NCBI GenBank assembly: GCA_032358165.1 | Contig: JAALGY010000028.1 | Location: 248,001-312,000 of the forward strand | From: Diplosphaera chodatii | Lineage: Eukaryota > Chlorophyta > Trebouxiophyceae > Prasiolales > Stichococcaceae | Direction of reading: 5' to 3' | Length of the DNA: 64,000 nucleotides | Part shown: positions 38,201-49,204 of the stretch, piece after piece | Layout: every line of letters starts with the position of its first letter | Numbering within the stretch: position 1 is the first letter of the stretch | Program-made: the position numbers and the translations under genes | Notes under the pieces: generated by a model | Told to the model about the DNA's origin: nothing | Database searches by the model: none | Seen by the model: only the letters and a program-made list of their open reading frames with translations

Positions 38201-38823
38201 GGGGGACCCTCATTGTCACGGGTGCGCTCAGGGAACCTCCATCACGAGGCTCGTGCTGCCAGCCTGTGAGACATGAAGCCGGATGGCAGCTCCCAGGTGG
38301 CTGCAGTGGAGAACAACTTGCATGCAGCAGACTGCGATTGACACGCTGTACTTGCCCTGTAACAGCACACTCTTCAGTGCTTACTCCTTGTATGCAGAGG
38401 CGGCTTAAGCCGAGGCGCGCAAGCAGCTGCAGCAGCTGCTGCTGGTGTCGACACAGATTGCAATCGTTGGCCTGGCTGACTGGACCACTGTTGCCCTTGC
38501 AGAGGCGTCTCATGCGGGTCTCACGGTGGAGAGCTGCTGCGAGGTGTTGGCCACCCTGGAGCTGAATGTGTTTGGGCGCACGCTGGCCGACAGGGCCACC
38601 TGGACCGCCGTGCAGGTACAGAGTCATGCTGCCATGCGCCATGCCTATGCCTTGAACGAGCACTGGCAGTGGAGGATATTGCGAGCCAGCCTGTGGAAAG
38701 AGTTCGTAAGCAGCTGGCAGTTCCACAGACGCTGTCGCAGCACCTGGTCAACTCCTCACGGGTGGTGCACAGGAGGCGGCCATCGACGGTGCGGTCACGA
38801 AGCCGCACCTGATTAAGCGCTGA
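35273..38823 (+). CDS. Alpha/beta hydrolase with low-complexity inserts
   Basis: Exons: 35273-35871, 36124-36269, 36538-36665, 36823-37066, 37219-37481, 37670-37809, 38082-38221, 38503-38615, 38773-38823 (607 aa). The core resembles small lipase/esterase-type hydrolases: ICCELH at the N-terminus, VLIVASLGVEGGSGWF (first strand and oxyanion region), VVTFDNR, the nucleophile elbow GMSLG (Ser246), LTLLGYTLNGW, and LLVGRHDPVAPVKW carrying the acid. The expected His is best matched by SHAG in exon 8. About 110 Gly/Ser/Gln-rich residues separate ICCELH from VLIVAS, and the cap region has a Gly/Ala/Thr stretch with Gly7. Substrate unknown. Exon 6 might begin earlier (37625, same phase), adding 15 residues. 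Exon 8 is the weakest join. No transit or signal peptide is clear. Confidence 0.82.
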
Positions 38824-39743
38824 AACTGCTGGGGCGACAAGCAGCAGGCGTAGACACTTGTGGCGGCGTAGTAGGCGAGTGGCACACTGTAGTATTGCTT
38901 TGATTCATGTACGCACAGCCGGCTTGTAGCAAGTACTGGTGTGATTTGAATTGTATGTTCGGTTCTCAGGAACCCGGCAGCACTGATGTATCTGTGACAT
39001 TGGCTCAGTATGTTGATTGGCCACCATGATGAAACTGCTTGCAATCTACATGACACTTGCATACCAGAATACGCGCTGCACACTGACCCTCGTCGCTCAC
39101 AAGCTCATGCTGACAGCTGCACTCCACAGACACACACCGATCCACTGACATGAATGCACTGCATCCTCAAATCCGAGCGAGCATCAACAGACATTGTGAC
39201 GCTCTGCAGAAACAAAGGAAGAGACGGTTCCCTTTGCCACCAACCCGCTGCCTCAATTGTGCACCACCACCTCTCCTGCCACACTGCAACAGCCTGCCGC
39301 CGCACATCGCACCCTGCCGCCCTCCAGTCCGCTCGTTGATTTGGCAGCCATAATGGCTCCACTTGTACAAGACACTCCTTGGTTGAAGCACTGCGCGCCG
39401 CTGTGACAATCCTTGTCGACCCTCATGGCGCTCTCCTTCCCTGCTTCATTTTCACAGTACAGCCGCGCCACGCAGCTGCAGACTGCTGCACTCCCTGCCG
39501 CATGACGAGCAGCCCCGCTGCACGCGCCACGATGCTACGCAGCTGTCGCCTCTCCTCGCCGCTCCTGCCACATGCTCCTGGTACACTCCGGCACAGCCGG
39601 CTCTCGGGTCACACTCACTGCCGGCTTGTTCGCGTGGGCAGGCGGCCCGCGGACGTCGGCGCTTGCCGCAGCAGCCGTCGGCGCAGCTGCCGCTACCGTG
39701 CTGTTGTTACATTTCCGGCCGCGCTCAGCTTGTCTTTCCATCC
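38824..39743. other. Convergent intergenic region, 920 bp
   Basis: Between the stops of the hydrolase (+) and Yippee (-). Minus-strand and plus-strand open frames around 39105-39480 are short, overlap each other and lack family signals. Probably UTRs. Confidence 0.5.
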
Positions 39744-40165
39744 TCACAGCAGGCAGGGCCGCTCCGGGGGGGCCAGGTCCACCGACACCCGCCGCAGCTT
39801 GCTGTTGTCGATCAGCGTGCCCCCCTCCTTGAACTTTTGGTCCTGTAAGTCAAGGTGCTGCCTGTCGGATGGAGCAGGGCGTACACAGCAGAGCCATCTG
39901 CACACTGATGGGGTTCAGGTGCAGCAGCGCTTCGGCGACGAGCCTGCAGTTGCCAGTGCAGCACACAGCATCAACAGGCACGGGCACGGAGTGCCGCATC
40001 CTGGTACCCCCAAGCAGTGCGGGGTGGGCGCATGCCCACCTTGCGCTGCGCTGCGAGGTAGCGCCAGCCGAGCGTGGCGCTGCAGCCGCGGCACCGCACA
40101 TCCGCCAGGGTGTACACCCCTGATGTCAGGTGCTCCTGCAGCAGCCAGCATGCATCAGTTGTGTG

Positions 40166-40212
<47 letters not shown>

Positions 40213-40650
40213 CAGCATCCTCAAGGTGGTGCGGAACCAGAGGAAGGTGTATGAACAACAGAGACTTGGCTGGTCTCTGCGTTAGCTGTGGCTCACCTGC
40301 CGCTCCACTGGGCACTGGTCGACATTGACGGTGTTGCGGAACAGCCGCGACGGCCGCCGCGCGCTCATGTAGCCCTCCCACACGACGGCCTTGTCCGATG
40401 CCACGTCCCGGCTGCAGCCCGCGCACACGAACTTGGCGTGCTGCTCTTCGTCCACAAACTACAGGCAGCACAACGATGTTAGGAGATGAAAAGTGCAATG
40501 TGTAGCAGGGGCCCAACAACTGTCAGGCGTCGCAGATGTGCAATGCATGTCATGCATGCAGACTGCGCCTGGGCACATGCAGTGTATGAGTGTACCCGTG
40601 GGACTTTATCAGCTGAAATGCAACTGTACCTGCAGGAATGGACGGCCCAT
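39744..40650 (-). CDS. Yippee-like zinc-binding protein
   Basis: Small zinc-fold protein (beta-tent, related to the cereblon/Mis18 fold). Animal YPEL proteins sit in a CTLH-type E3 or centrosomal setting; the algal role is not known. Exons: 40650-40630, 40458-40297, 40135-40040, 39842-39744 (125 aa, normal family length). The first exon encodes only MGRPFLQ. The two zinc half-sites are FVCAGC (Cys19, Cys22) and VRCRGC (Cys76, Cys79), 53 residues apart as in YPEL proteins. Other family signals are LFRNTVNV, GVYTLADV and GCSATLGWRY, then KFKEGGTLIDNSKL in the last exon. Intron 2 contains a (CTG)15 tract. The gene is divergent from the LEA-like gene. Confidence 0.92.
40167..40211. repeat. (CTG)15 trinucleotide repeat
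   Basis: Fifteen uninterrupted CTG units on plus, (CAG)15 on the transcribed strand of Yippee intron 2. The tract ends about 31 nt before the 3' splice site (exon 3 begins at 40135), so every unit offers a CAG acceptor-like triplet. Confidence 0.95.
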
Positions 40651-41113
40651 GCCGCCTTCTTCTCAGTCCACGCGCCCAACGGCAGGCAGCAGCGCAGCCG
40701 ACACCCTCAAAAGGGTCTAGATGATCTGGACCACGAAGGTCATTTGCTAGTCACGCCTGCATGCGCCGAGACGGCAAATCCCTCCGGAGCTGACGACAAC
40801 CAGCAGCGCGAGCAGAAAGCGAGCACAAGCTTGAGGCCTGACTCGGCAGGCGCTCGGGCTGCAACGCGAGGCTGTGCGCGCTCCCAGATCTGCTCACAAG
40901 GGGTCGATGAGATTTGCGCACAGCCAACGTGGCATGCGCTGGCGGCTTCGCTCCGGCTGCTGCCCACGCTGCTGAGATCGCAGGCTGCAGATACCGTTGT
41001 GGGATGCCTGCACTCGCACAACAACGCAGGATAAACAGCTATTTGTACATTCTTTGTCACAGGTCGCCTTGCAGTGGCCCACTACTATCAAGGTAGCTGC
41101 GTTAGTTATCAAC
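40651..41113. promoter_or_regulatory. Divergent promoter region, 463 bp
   Basis: Separates the start codons of Yippee (-) and the LEA-like gene (+). An open frame on minus (41060-40740) has no ATG and is not taken as a gene. No core promoter motif recognised. Confidence 0.4.
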
Positions 41114-43142
41114 ATGCAGTCCCTCAGGCACATTTTCCGCAACACGCCCCTGTGCAGCTCGATCAGATCGGCGGCCGGCGGTGAGCCCGCTGTGCTCTGT
41201 AGATTCTTTTCCAGAGATGCCGACAGCGCCACAGGAGGGTACGGCAGCCCAACATGGGGATCGGTGAGTGCCACCAGCACGTCTTCCGACACACTCGCAG
41301 ACGCAGCATCATGGACCACCGCGCACTATCCACCTGTGTCCAATGTTGATGGTGTGCATTGGAATGCTGCGGGGCCACAGCATGGGTGGCTGCGTTCGCA
41401 ATGCCTGCGGCCATGCGTCGCAGCCCTACAGCGCTGGCAGCACCTGAATCATGTACTGGTGCAACCGACATGCAAAACACTCAGATGCATGTGCTGCAGG
41501 ACACTAATACGAAGGAGCAGCGGTTCGGAGGGGAGTACGAGCGGACAGGCGGGGAGGACGCCCACACATTCGTGGACGACGCCAAGCAGAAGATTGATGT
41601 GAGTGCCCAGCGTGCTGGACTCGTGTTCATGCTCCCCAACGCGTCTCATGTGCTTGGTCGCCTGGAAAACCATGTGTGTATGTCAGCATGTGACGCCTGT
41701 TTCCACGTGCGATCCTGCAAACCCATCTGCACAACTGCACGGAGGACTCAATCCTTCGGATGTTCGCCAAGCGTCTGGCAAGCACATGCTGGCAGTGGAC
41801 GCATTGCACGGCAGAACGATCAGCAGCGAAGCGTGCAAGGCAGCATGGGCAAGGCAGTGTCGCTCGAGTGTGAACCCTTGTAACGTGGCGTCTTGGCGCA
41901 TGTGCCACAAGCAGCGCTCTTCTGGATTTTCACAGGAGAAGACGCAGGAGATATCGGACAAGGCGACGGGCGCCGCACACCAGGCCGAGCAGAAGCTGAG
42001 CGAGGCGGTCGAGCAGGCGCAGGCCATGTCCGACAAGGCACTGAAGGGGGCCAAGGTGCGGCAGCCCTGTTTCCGGTACTTGCATCTGAGATGCTGCGGG
42101 CGGCTTGGGCACAGCCCAACCGCACCCCATGCCCCCGCATCTGACCTCAACCCATATCAGGTTGCTGGCCTAGGCACTGCTGTCAGCAATCCGTACCTGC
42201 AGCTTCCCTGCATGTCCGGCGTATGTCTGTGAGGCATATGATTGGTGTGAGTCGTCTGACGGCACGCCTGCAGCACGTCAGGGTCTCCACATCATGTGTT
42301 GACCAGATGTGGCTATAGCCGAGCTGAAGCACCCTCTCCCACCAGCAACAGACACAGTCGCCGACCATCGCAGCCCAGCTTCCTGCAAGCCGTCTGCAAT
42401 TTACCCTGCAGAATGCCACGGGGGACGCACAGCGCAAGGCGGAGGAGGCCATCGGCATGTCGGAGGGCGAGGCGAAGGGAAAGGCCGAGGAGCTGAAGGG
42501 CAAGGCGAAGGGCACCGCCGCCGAGGCGGAGGGCAAGGCCCAGGAGGTAGGAAGCGCAGGAAGCGCAGCTGCTGCAGGCACCCTGCTTCATTGTGTGCGG
42601 CACCGCCGAGGCAGAGGGGCAGGGCCAAGCAGGCAGCCAGCTGGAGCCTGCCGCCGGCACCCTGCATCCGCACTGTTCCAGCACGGACGGCAATGACACC
42701 ACACATGTTGCTCGTGTGGCGCCCCGTCGAGAGCCGGGTCCTGTGCTTCACTGGGAACAACCCTTGGGCACACCAGCGACTGCACGGGAGCAGCGGTGCG
42801 ATTCCTGGTGTGAGCGTGGTCAGAGACGGGTCTGCCGTGTGCAACGCAGGCAAAGGGCAAGGCAGCGGAGGCAGCAGAGGGCGCCAAGCAAAAGGCGCAG
42901 AGCACCTTCGATACCATCAAGGTGTCCCCTACCAAATGTGCACCCAGTGGTTCCTGACGCTGTTGGCGCAGCATCAATGTGCAAGCTGACTTGCATCCTT
43001 GCCTCATCGCCTTGCACCTTCAGGTCGCGAGATTGCCACCGAAGGCATGTGACTCATTCTGAACGTATCTTGCATTTGTTGCTCATAGGAGAAGGCCGCT
43101 GAGGCGACCGAGAAGGTGAAGCAGGCCACCGGCATGAAGTAG
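41114..43142 (+). CDS. LEA-like (group 3 type) amphipathic repeat protein with mitochondrial presequence
   Basis: Exons: 41114-41263, 41500-41598, 41936-42055, 42412-42546, 42850-42921, 43089-43142 (209 aa). All introns are phase 0. Exon 1 encodes a basic, acid-poor leader (MQSLRHIFRNTPL, SIRSAAGG) with RFFS, a typical matrix cleavage context. Exons 3-6 carry Ala/Lys/Glu-rich 11-residue-like periodicity (EISDKATGAAHQAEQKL, GEAKGKAEELKGKAKGTA, KAAEAAEGAKQKAQ, EKAAEATEKVKQATGMK), as in group 3 LEA proteins. These are disordered in water and fold into amphipathic helices on drying. A role in protecting mitochondrial membranes in stress is inference. Each phase-0 exon adds one helix unit, consistent with growth by exon duplication. 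CsbD-like or apolipoprotein-like helix proteins are the alternative reading. Confidence 0.82.
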
Positions 43143-43559
43143 GGCGGGGCACCGGTATGAACATGCCGGCGGGGTTGCTGCCTCAGAAGGCACAGTAGCA
43201 TCTTGTGATGGGAAGACATGTCAGCTTCGGGTTGCATTGGTTGTTACCCACTTTGTCAGGGTGTGGGATTCAGCTGCTCTTCCGAGGGTTTCAATCAAAA
43301 TGCAACATTGGGCTGTTGCATGCCACTGGGTCAAGACAAGAATCTGATGGTGCAAACCATACTCCAATCGACGCAAATCAGCATGCTGCGGTGAACACAC
43401 TCTGAGTGGGTCCCAAGACATGATGCACAAGACACAGGAACGAAAGAAATTTGTCAATCAGCAGCAGTCGAATGTGCATCTCCGCACGTGGCGTGTTCGG
43501 ATCACCACACTGGCATGCAGTTGAATGCAGGCAAAATCATCTGACTCCCAGCTCCTGGG

Positions 43560-43946
43560 TTAGTGGCGCTGCCGGTGTCTGGCAGCACTGATATGAACTT
43601 CGCTTGGTGCTGCAGCACTCAGCCACAGCTGAGCGTTCCACTTCCTGCGGAAATTTCTGCACTGCTGTGCGCGTGTGCTGCAGATGCTGCAGCAGGATTG
43701 TCCCCAGCGCTGACGCCTCTTGATGCTGTCGCTCTGCGCACAGGGGCAGCCCTGCTGGCACAATGCAGCAGGCCCTCTTAAATGATGATGCGCCATCGCA
43801 AAGAAGAGGGTTACTGTGCCCAAGAAAACTGCGGCAAGAGTCATAGCTGTATTTGTTGCCTTGTAGCCCCGAAAAGGTGTGCTGGCCATCCGGCGGGTTG
43901 CGTGCTGTGTGTTATGCGCGGCTTTGGGGTGGCTGTAGACCCTCAT
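43560..43946 (-). CDS. Candidate small single-exon membrane protein
   Basis: A 128-codon ATG-to-TAA frame with an Arg/His-rich start (HATRRMASTPFRGYKA, possible inner start at 43889), one clear membrane helix (AMTLAAVFLGTVTLFFAMA), HHH, and then a Cys/Arg-rich tail that looks less natural. The pattern resembles small inner-membrane proteins of respiratory complexes, but no family is recognised. It could also be spliced or spurious. The start codon lies inside the left arm of the 43940-44011 inverted repeat. Confidence 0.3.
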   Translation of the reverse strand: MRVYSHPKAAHNTQHATRRMASTPFRGYKATNTAMTLAAVFLGTVTLFFAMAHHHLRGPAALCQQGCPCAQSDSIKRRQRWGQSCCSICSTRAQQCRNFRRKWNAQLWLSAAAPSEVHISAARHRQRH

Positions 43947-44011
43947 CTTGACGGCGGCTAAACCCAGCGGGAGGGGAGACGTCATTATTGCCTGCCACGT
44001 CAAGATGAGGG
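43940..44011. repeat. Inverted repeat, 14-bp perfect arms
   Basis: CCCTCATCTTGACG (43940-43953) and CGTCAAGATGAGGG (43998-44011) are perfect complements 44 nt apart, in the intergenic space 3' of Myb-ankyrin gene 1. Confidence 0.85.
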
Positions 44012-44366
44012 TGTGCCTTGTCACTGGCCACCCTGCTGCGGCCGCTGGGCTCGCCATATGGCAAGAGTCGGCGGCACATGCGAGCCGGCAGCACGTGTGA
44101 GCCATCCGGCAGTGGAGGAAAGCCCAGGGGCTGGGCCGCTGCCAGTGGCTGTGCTGCATGCTGTGCCCTGCTGCGCGGAGGCCGCCTGGGGCCGCGGCTT
44201 GCCGCCGTCAGCGCCGGGCTGGGCGGCAGCAGATGCCGGTGGATGCGGCTGCTGCAGAGGCTGAGCCTGGCGTGCTGCTGCTGCTGCTGCAGGGCGCCGC
44301 ATGAGCAGGGCAGCCGGCAGCCGCCGCCGCCGCCGCCCTTGCCGCTGTCGCCTCCGCAGCAGTAGC

Positions 44367-47300
44367 TCAGCGACCGCCGCCACCGCCGCCGCCGGCCAGG
44401 TGCGCGTTCAGCAGCGCCACCACCGCGGAGTTGGCACCCCGCAGCGCCAGCATCATCGGCGTGTCGCCGCTGGCGTCGGTGGAGTTCGCGTCCGCGCCCG
44501 CCGCCAGCAGCTGCATCACCAGCGTGACGACCCCAGCCTGCAGCACTCAGTTGCACACTTCAGCCCAATTGCATCTGGGAGCACAGACAGACATGCCGCC
44601 GCCTTGGTGGCGGTTGCCTGCCCGCTCCCGGGCACAGAGCTGCGCAGCGGTCGCATGTGCCTGGGGTTGACCGCCAGCTGGCATGCACATGAAGCCTGGC
44701 TGCTCAAAATGTCAGCGTCTGAGCAGGCAGGACGCATACAAGACGCTGTCATATGCTGCTCTTTTCTGACTGTGTGCGCACTCGTCGAACGGAGACGGCC
44801 AAGGGGCCAGCTACTGGAACTCGGCATGGAGGTGCACCTCGGCAGCGGCGTGCAGCGCCTGGCGGCCGGCCGCGTCGCGGGGCGACACCGAGGCCCCCGC
44901 CTGCAGCAGCAGCAGCCCGATCTGCGCCAGCTCCTCCCTGCAGCGATTGCACGCGAGCCGCGGGTCACGCACGCAGCCTGTCAGCACGCTGCAAAGCACT
45001 CGGCCCGTGCCCTGCAGAAATACAGCTGGCGCTCCAGTGCACCCCGCTCACGAGACGAGTAGCACAGCCGAGCAGTACCCAGAGTGCTGCACCTGCTGCA
45101 CGCGCGTATGAGGGCGGTCTCCCCGCAGTCCGTCTGCAGGTCGATCGCGAGGCGGCCCTCGCGCGCGACCAGCGCATTGACGACCCCCAGGGCGCCCCGC
45201 TCGGTGGCAGCGAACAGCGGCGTCTCACCTGCAGCAGCGTCCACGAGCTCGCCTCAAGAACACGCATGGCTGCCCGCCTCTCAGATTGGGTCTGGATGCA
45301 CAGCAACCGCATGCTGCTGCAGAGACTGTCTGCTCCTGGCTGCTCACACCACGGCGGAATCTGCACCAGGGGTGCGGGTCCCCTATGAGATATGTACACA
45401 CCAGCGTTGTTGGTGTCCTGGGGGGACGCGCCCGCTGCCAGCAGGATCTCCACGGCCGCGGGAGAAGCTGCGAGATGCAGGGGCGTTGCTCCAGCGGCAT
45501 CCTTGGCATTGACCTGCAGCGAAGCCCACACTTGCCGTTCATTTCCGATACATGCAAGTAGGCTGCCTCTGAACACATCGGGCTTGACGCATGTGTTGTC
45601 AGAGAGATGTACTTGTGCAGCAGTGTGGTGTTACAATTAAGGCGTTTGGCGGCAGTTGACATCCGAAGCACCTTGCAAGGAGCGGTTGTTGCGCCAGAGA
45701 CATCACCTGGATACCGGTCTGCACCAGGGCGGCCGCGATCGCGCGGCCCGTGGCCGACTGCATCGCGTTCCGCACCCCGGCCGCCAGCGCGTGCAGCGCC
45801 GTCTGCCCATCCGCCGTCGCCTCGCCGACGTCCGCCGCCGCCGACAGGGCCGCCACCACGGCCGCCACGTCCACCGCCGCGCACGCCTCGTGCAGCAGCG
45901 GCAGCCGCCTGCAGCAGGCAGAACGGCTGCTGAGGATTCGGTCATGGCGCATGCCACCCTCGAGGCTCCCTGCAAGCACCATCGGCGGCCTGCCCACATG
46001 CGCCTGCCCAGGCGGTTGCAGCCTGCAATGCCACAGGTGTGGCGCAGCTGCCACCATGCAGCCAGCACCAACTGATTTTGCGCATCCCTTGCTTGCAGTG
46101 TGTGGGCCACGACACAACGCTGCACCCTCCAACACTCTCCAGCAATTCAGATGTCCGCCGGTCCACTGTGGCTGGAACAAGATGTTGGCATTGCACACCC
46201 GGAGCTCTGCCCGGGCTGCGGGGGCCGGCCGCGACCGGCGCCGGTCATGTGCTCCCGCGCCAGGTTGCTGCCACTGCGCTGCCGCCCGCCCTCCGTCACC
46301 TCCACCCCGTACGGGGGCCCCGAGGGCAGCCGGCTCGGCAGGGAGGCCCCCGGCTGCAGCGCCTGGGCACCCTGCAGCAGGGGCGAGGCGCCGCCGCTGC
46401 CGCCGCCGCCCGCGGGGAACGCCGCCTGCCACGCATGCAGCAGGGCCAGCTCAGCAGCGTATAGCCCGATTGTTTGCGCAGTTTCAGCCGGTGCATATGG
46501 GATGGACGCTGTGCCAGGAACCCAGGATGTTGCACACAGCAGGAACATGACAGCATTTGCTCAGCAGCGAAGTACGGAAGCACAATGTGTAGCGAAAGCT
46601 TTGGCGTGTCGTACACAAACGGGGCATTTGCACGACTACACATTGCCACATGATGCCTGAAGTCCCAGGTATCACAAAACATTGTGCAAGCAAGAACATA
46701 CAAGCAACCACTCTTTGTGGGAAGCAAGTCAAGCCTTGACCTGACCTGCTTGGCGTCAGGCGTTCTCACATTGACCATTTGCTACCAACTGCTTTGGTAT
46801 CAATTCATCGCACCTGTCTGGCGGCGGCTGTGCGGGGCGACTGCTCGGGCTCGGGCGCCGAGTGGGCGCGCACCATGGGCGACACCAGGCTGAGCTGCGC
46901 GACGGCGGGCATGCCGGGGGACAGGCCGCCGCCCGGCAGCGGGGGGCCCGCCCCGCCCTGCACCTGCAGCCCCAGCTGCAGGTCCGCCGCGGCCGCCTGC
47001 AGCCGGCAGGACCCCACAGGTTGTGCCGGGCCCTTGCAAGCTACACAGCACCGAGCGCTACTTGCACCAGCGATGTGTGGGACCACAACATCTTGCCATC
47101 ACCTTATAGCTTGTTGCACCTTAATTCACTTGATGCATAAATTAGCAGGGAGTGGAGGAGATTGTCAGCTGGGACAACACCGCACCGATGCAGGCAGCAG
47201 ACCGCCGCCGCCGCCGCCAAAGGGGCTGCCTCCAGGGGGTGAGCCGCCGGAAACACCAGAAAGCGTCGAGCCGAAGAGCGTGTTGGCGCCCGCAGCCGGG

Positions 47301-49204
47301 AACCCGGCGGTGCCACCACTGCCGCCCCAAGCCCCCAGCCCCACCTGCGGCCCCAGGTGGCCGCTGGCGCTCAGGCTGTGGAAGCCGCCGGGCGCCTGCT
47401 GCGGCCCCGGGCCCCCCTGTAGCCCGTACGCCATCTGCTGCTGCTGCTGCAGCTGCTGCTGCTGCTGCTGTTGCTGCTGCTGGAGCAGCGATGCCGTGAG
47501 CGGCAAACCGCCGCCCAGGCCGCCGCCGCCGCCGCCATAGCTCTGAAAACCCCCCTGGGCCGCTGCGCCGCTGTACCCGGGCTGCTGGTGGTGGTGGTGG
47601 TGCCCCGGCAGCCCGAAGCTGGCTTCCTGCTGCAGCGACAGGCCGCCAAAGCCGCCGCCCATGCCTCCGGACAGGCCTGTACAGAAGAACCATTTGAACG
47701 TGATGCTCTGGCACTGCTCCAGAGAAGATGGTGTTGCAAGCACATACCGCTGAATGCCTGGCTCTCCTGACGATTAGATCAGACTGCTTGGGTGTAGTCG
47801 TTGTGTACTGCACAAATGACTTCTTGTGGCTACGTGCAGGCAATCCGAGGTGCATAAGAAACATACGGCAGCGCGCCTCACCTGCAGCCATGGGCGCGGA
47901 AGCCAGGCCGTAGCCCGTCTGCTGCGCCAGCTGCTGGTGTGCGAGCTGCTGCTGCAGGAGCTGCTGCTGCAGCAGCGCCGCGGGGGGCAGGCCGCCGGCC
48001 AGCGACTGGGGGTGCGGGCCGCCGCCGCCGCCGCCGAAGGCCGGCAGCGTCGGCGGCCCCGGGGCGGACAGCGACCCGTAGCCCAGCAGCCGCGGGTCGT
48101 CACCGCTGAACTGTAGCGGGCCCGCGCCGCCGTGCAGGTACCCCATCGGCAGCTGCGAGGGGGACATGGAAAGAGTTTCATCAACGGGGAGGCCGATGAG
48201 GTTCAAAGCAGTCTGCGTCTGCTTTCGTTCCAGCATATTCCGCTTGCGAGTGCGAAGTTCTGTTGCTGGACAGTCAGTGCCTGTTCACTGGCAACATGGC
48301 TGGGCGACCTTGTTGCAGGCATGTTTTTTGGCAGCACAGCTGGCTGCTTGTTACTCAGCATCGCCACAGGCAAGGTGGGGCAGTGCACGACGATAGGGCA
48401 CCACCCTTGCATGCCGCAAACGAGACGCTAGCCAGCAGGCATGAGGCGCCATGTGTGCAGGCACTGCGTACATACCTGCATCGACGGCTGCATCTGGAAC
48501 AGCATCGGGTCGCACACGGTGGGCGGCCCCGACGGCCGGCGCCGCTTGCCGCCGGACTTCCTGTCTTTTGGCCGCATATTCCGCCATTTGTCCTGCTCGA
48601 AAGCAGCACGCCTCTCATGAAATGAGCTCGTGAGCCTCTGGCAAGCCTGACAGCTGTTGCAGCTTCTGGCACAGCTGGATGGCCTCTGGGCAGCGCCAAG
48701 CTCGCCACATGCTGCATGAGTGGTGGTTCTAGCAGGTGTTGTGCGACAGTATCAGGGTGATGGAGGCTCCAGTCACCTTCAGGTCCACGTTTGTGCGGGC
48801 GGCAAGCATGGGCCCGATGGCTGGGTCTGGGTCGGAGATGATGGCCTGCCATTTGCCGAAGCCGTGCCTGCGCAGGCCGTTGTATGCTTCGGCGGGCAAA
48901 CAAGACATGAACTGAATGATGACATCGGCTGAGCGGACACCATGGTGCCGGAACATATGCATGACATGCGCCTGCTGCTTGGCTTCCGCACATGAGCCGC
49001 TGCGCCTGGCACAAGGTTTAACTGCTGGCGGTGCTGACAGGCTGCCGGAGGCAGCCTGTGCAGCTGCCAGGCCAGACGCCAGGGCGGCGTCAGCCGTGCA
49101 GTCAAGCCTCACTTCTGGATGCCGGCCTTCAGGGCGTTTTCCTCGGCGGGCGTCCACCGCTGGTTGGGGCGCTCGCGCGGCGGCGGCGCTGGATCAGGCG
49201 GCAT
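44367..49204 (-). CDS. Myb/telobox-ankyrin protein, paralogue 1 (Gln/Gly-rich form)
   Basis: Exons: 49204-49113, 48867-48777, 48592-48476, 48152-47882, 47676-47186, 46996-46814, 46449-46199, 45908-45707, 45513-45402, 45228-45093, 44937-44838, 44537-44367 (738 aa). Residues about 14-68 form one Myb/SANT domain of the telobox type: QRWTPAEENALKAGIQKHG, GKWQAI, then VDLKDKWRNM (58-67), the motif of telomere-repeat-binding (TRB/TRF-type) proteins. A basic patch (KSGGKRRRP) is a likely nuclear signal. About 400 residues are Gly/Gln/Pro/His-rich, with a Q10-L-Q5 run and H5. From about 499 to the end are five ankyrin-type repeats (DGQTALHALA, AGATPLHLAA, GETPLFAA, GETALIRACSR, GRQALHAAAE, GDTPMMLA). 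DNA binding plus ankyrin protein contact is inferred. The start of exon 7 (acceptor CTGAG) is the weakest boundary. Confidence 0.85.

Larger units (their letters stand above)
43143..44366. other. Intergenic, about 1.2 kb, holding one candidate small ORF and an inverted repeat
   Basis: 3' flanks of the LEA-like gene (+) and Myb-ankyrin gene 1 (-). The only items of note are the minus-strand ORF at 43560-43946 and the inverted repeat at 43940-44011, described separately. Confidence 0.5.

Noticed and set aside
39379..40254. 291-codon plus-strand frame ending in a poly-Cys run
   Set aside because: The Cys run is the (CTG)15 repeat read in another frame, and the frame lies antisense to Yippee exons.
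40740..41060. 106-codon minus-strand frame in the Yippee/LEA divergent region
   Set aside because: Begins with GTG, has no splice context and no domain.
47142..48236. 364-codon open frame on the minus strand
   Set aside because: Reads across the intron between exons 4 and 5 of Myb-ankyrin 1 and shifts out of the Gln/Gly-rich frame that matches splice phases.
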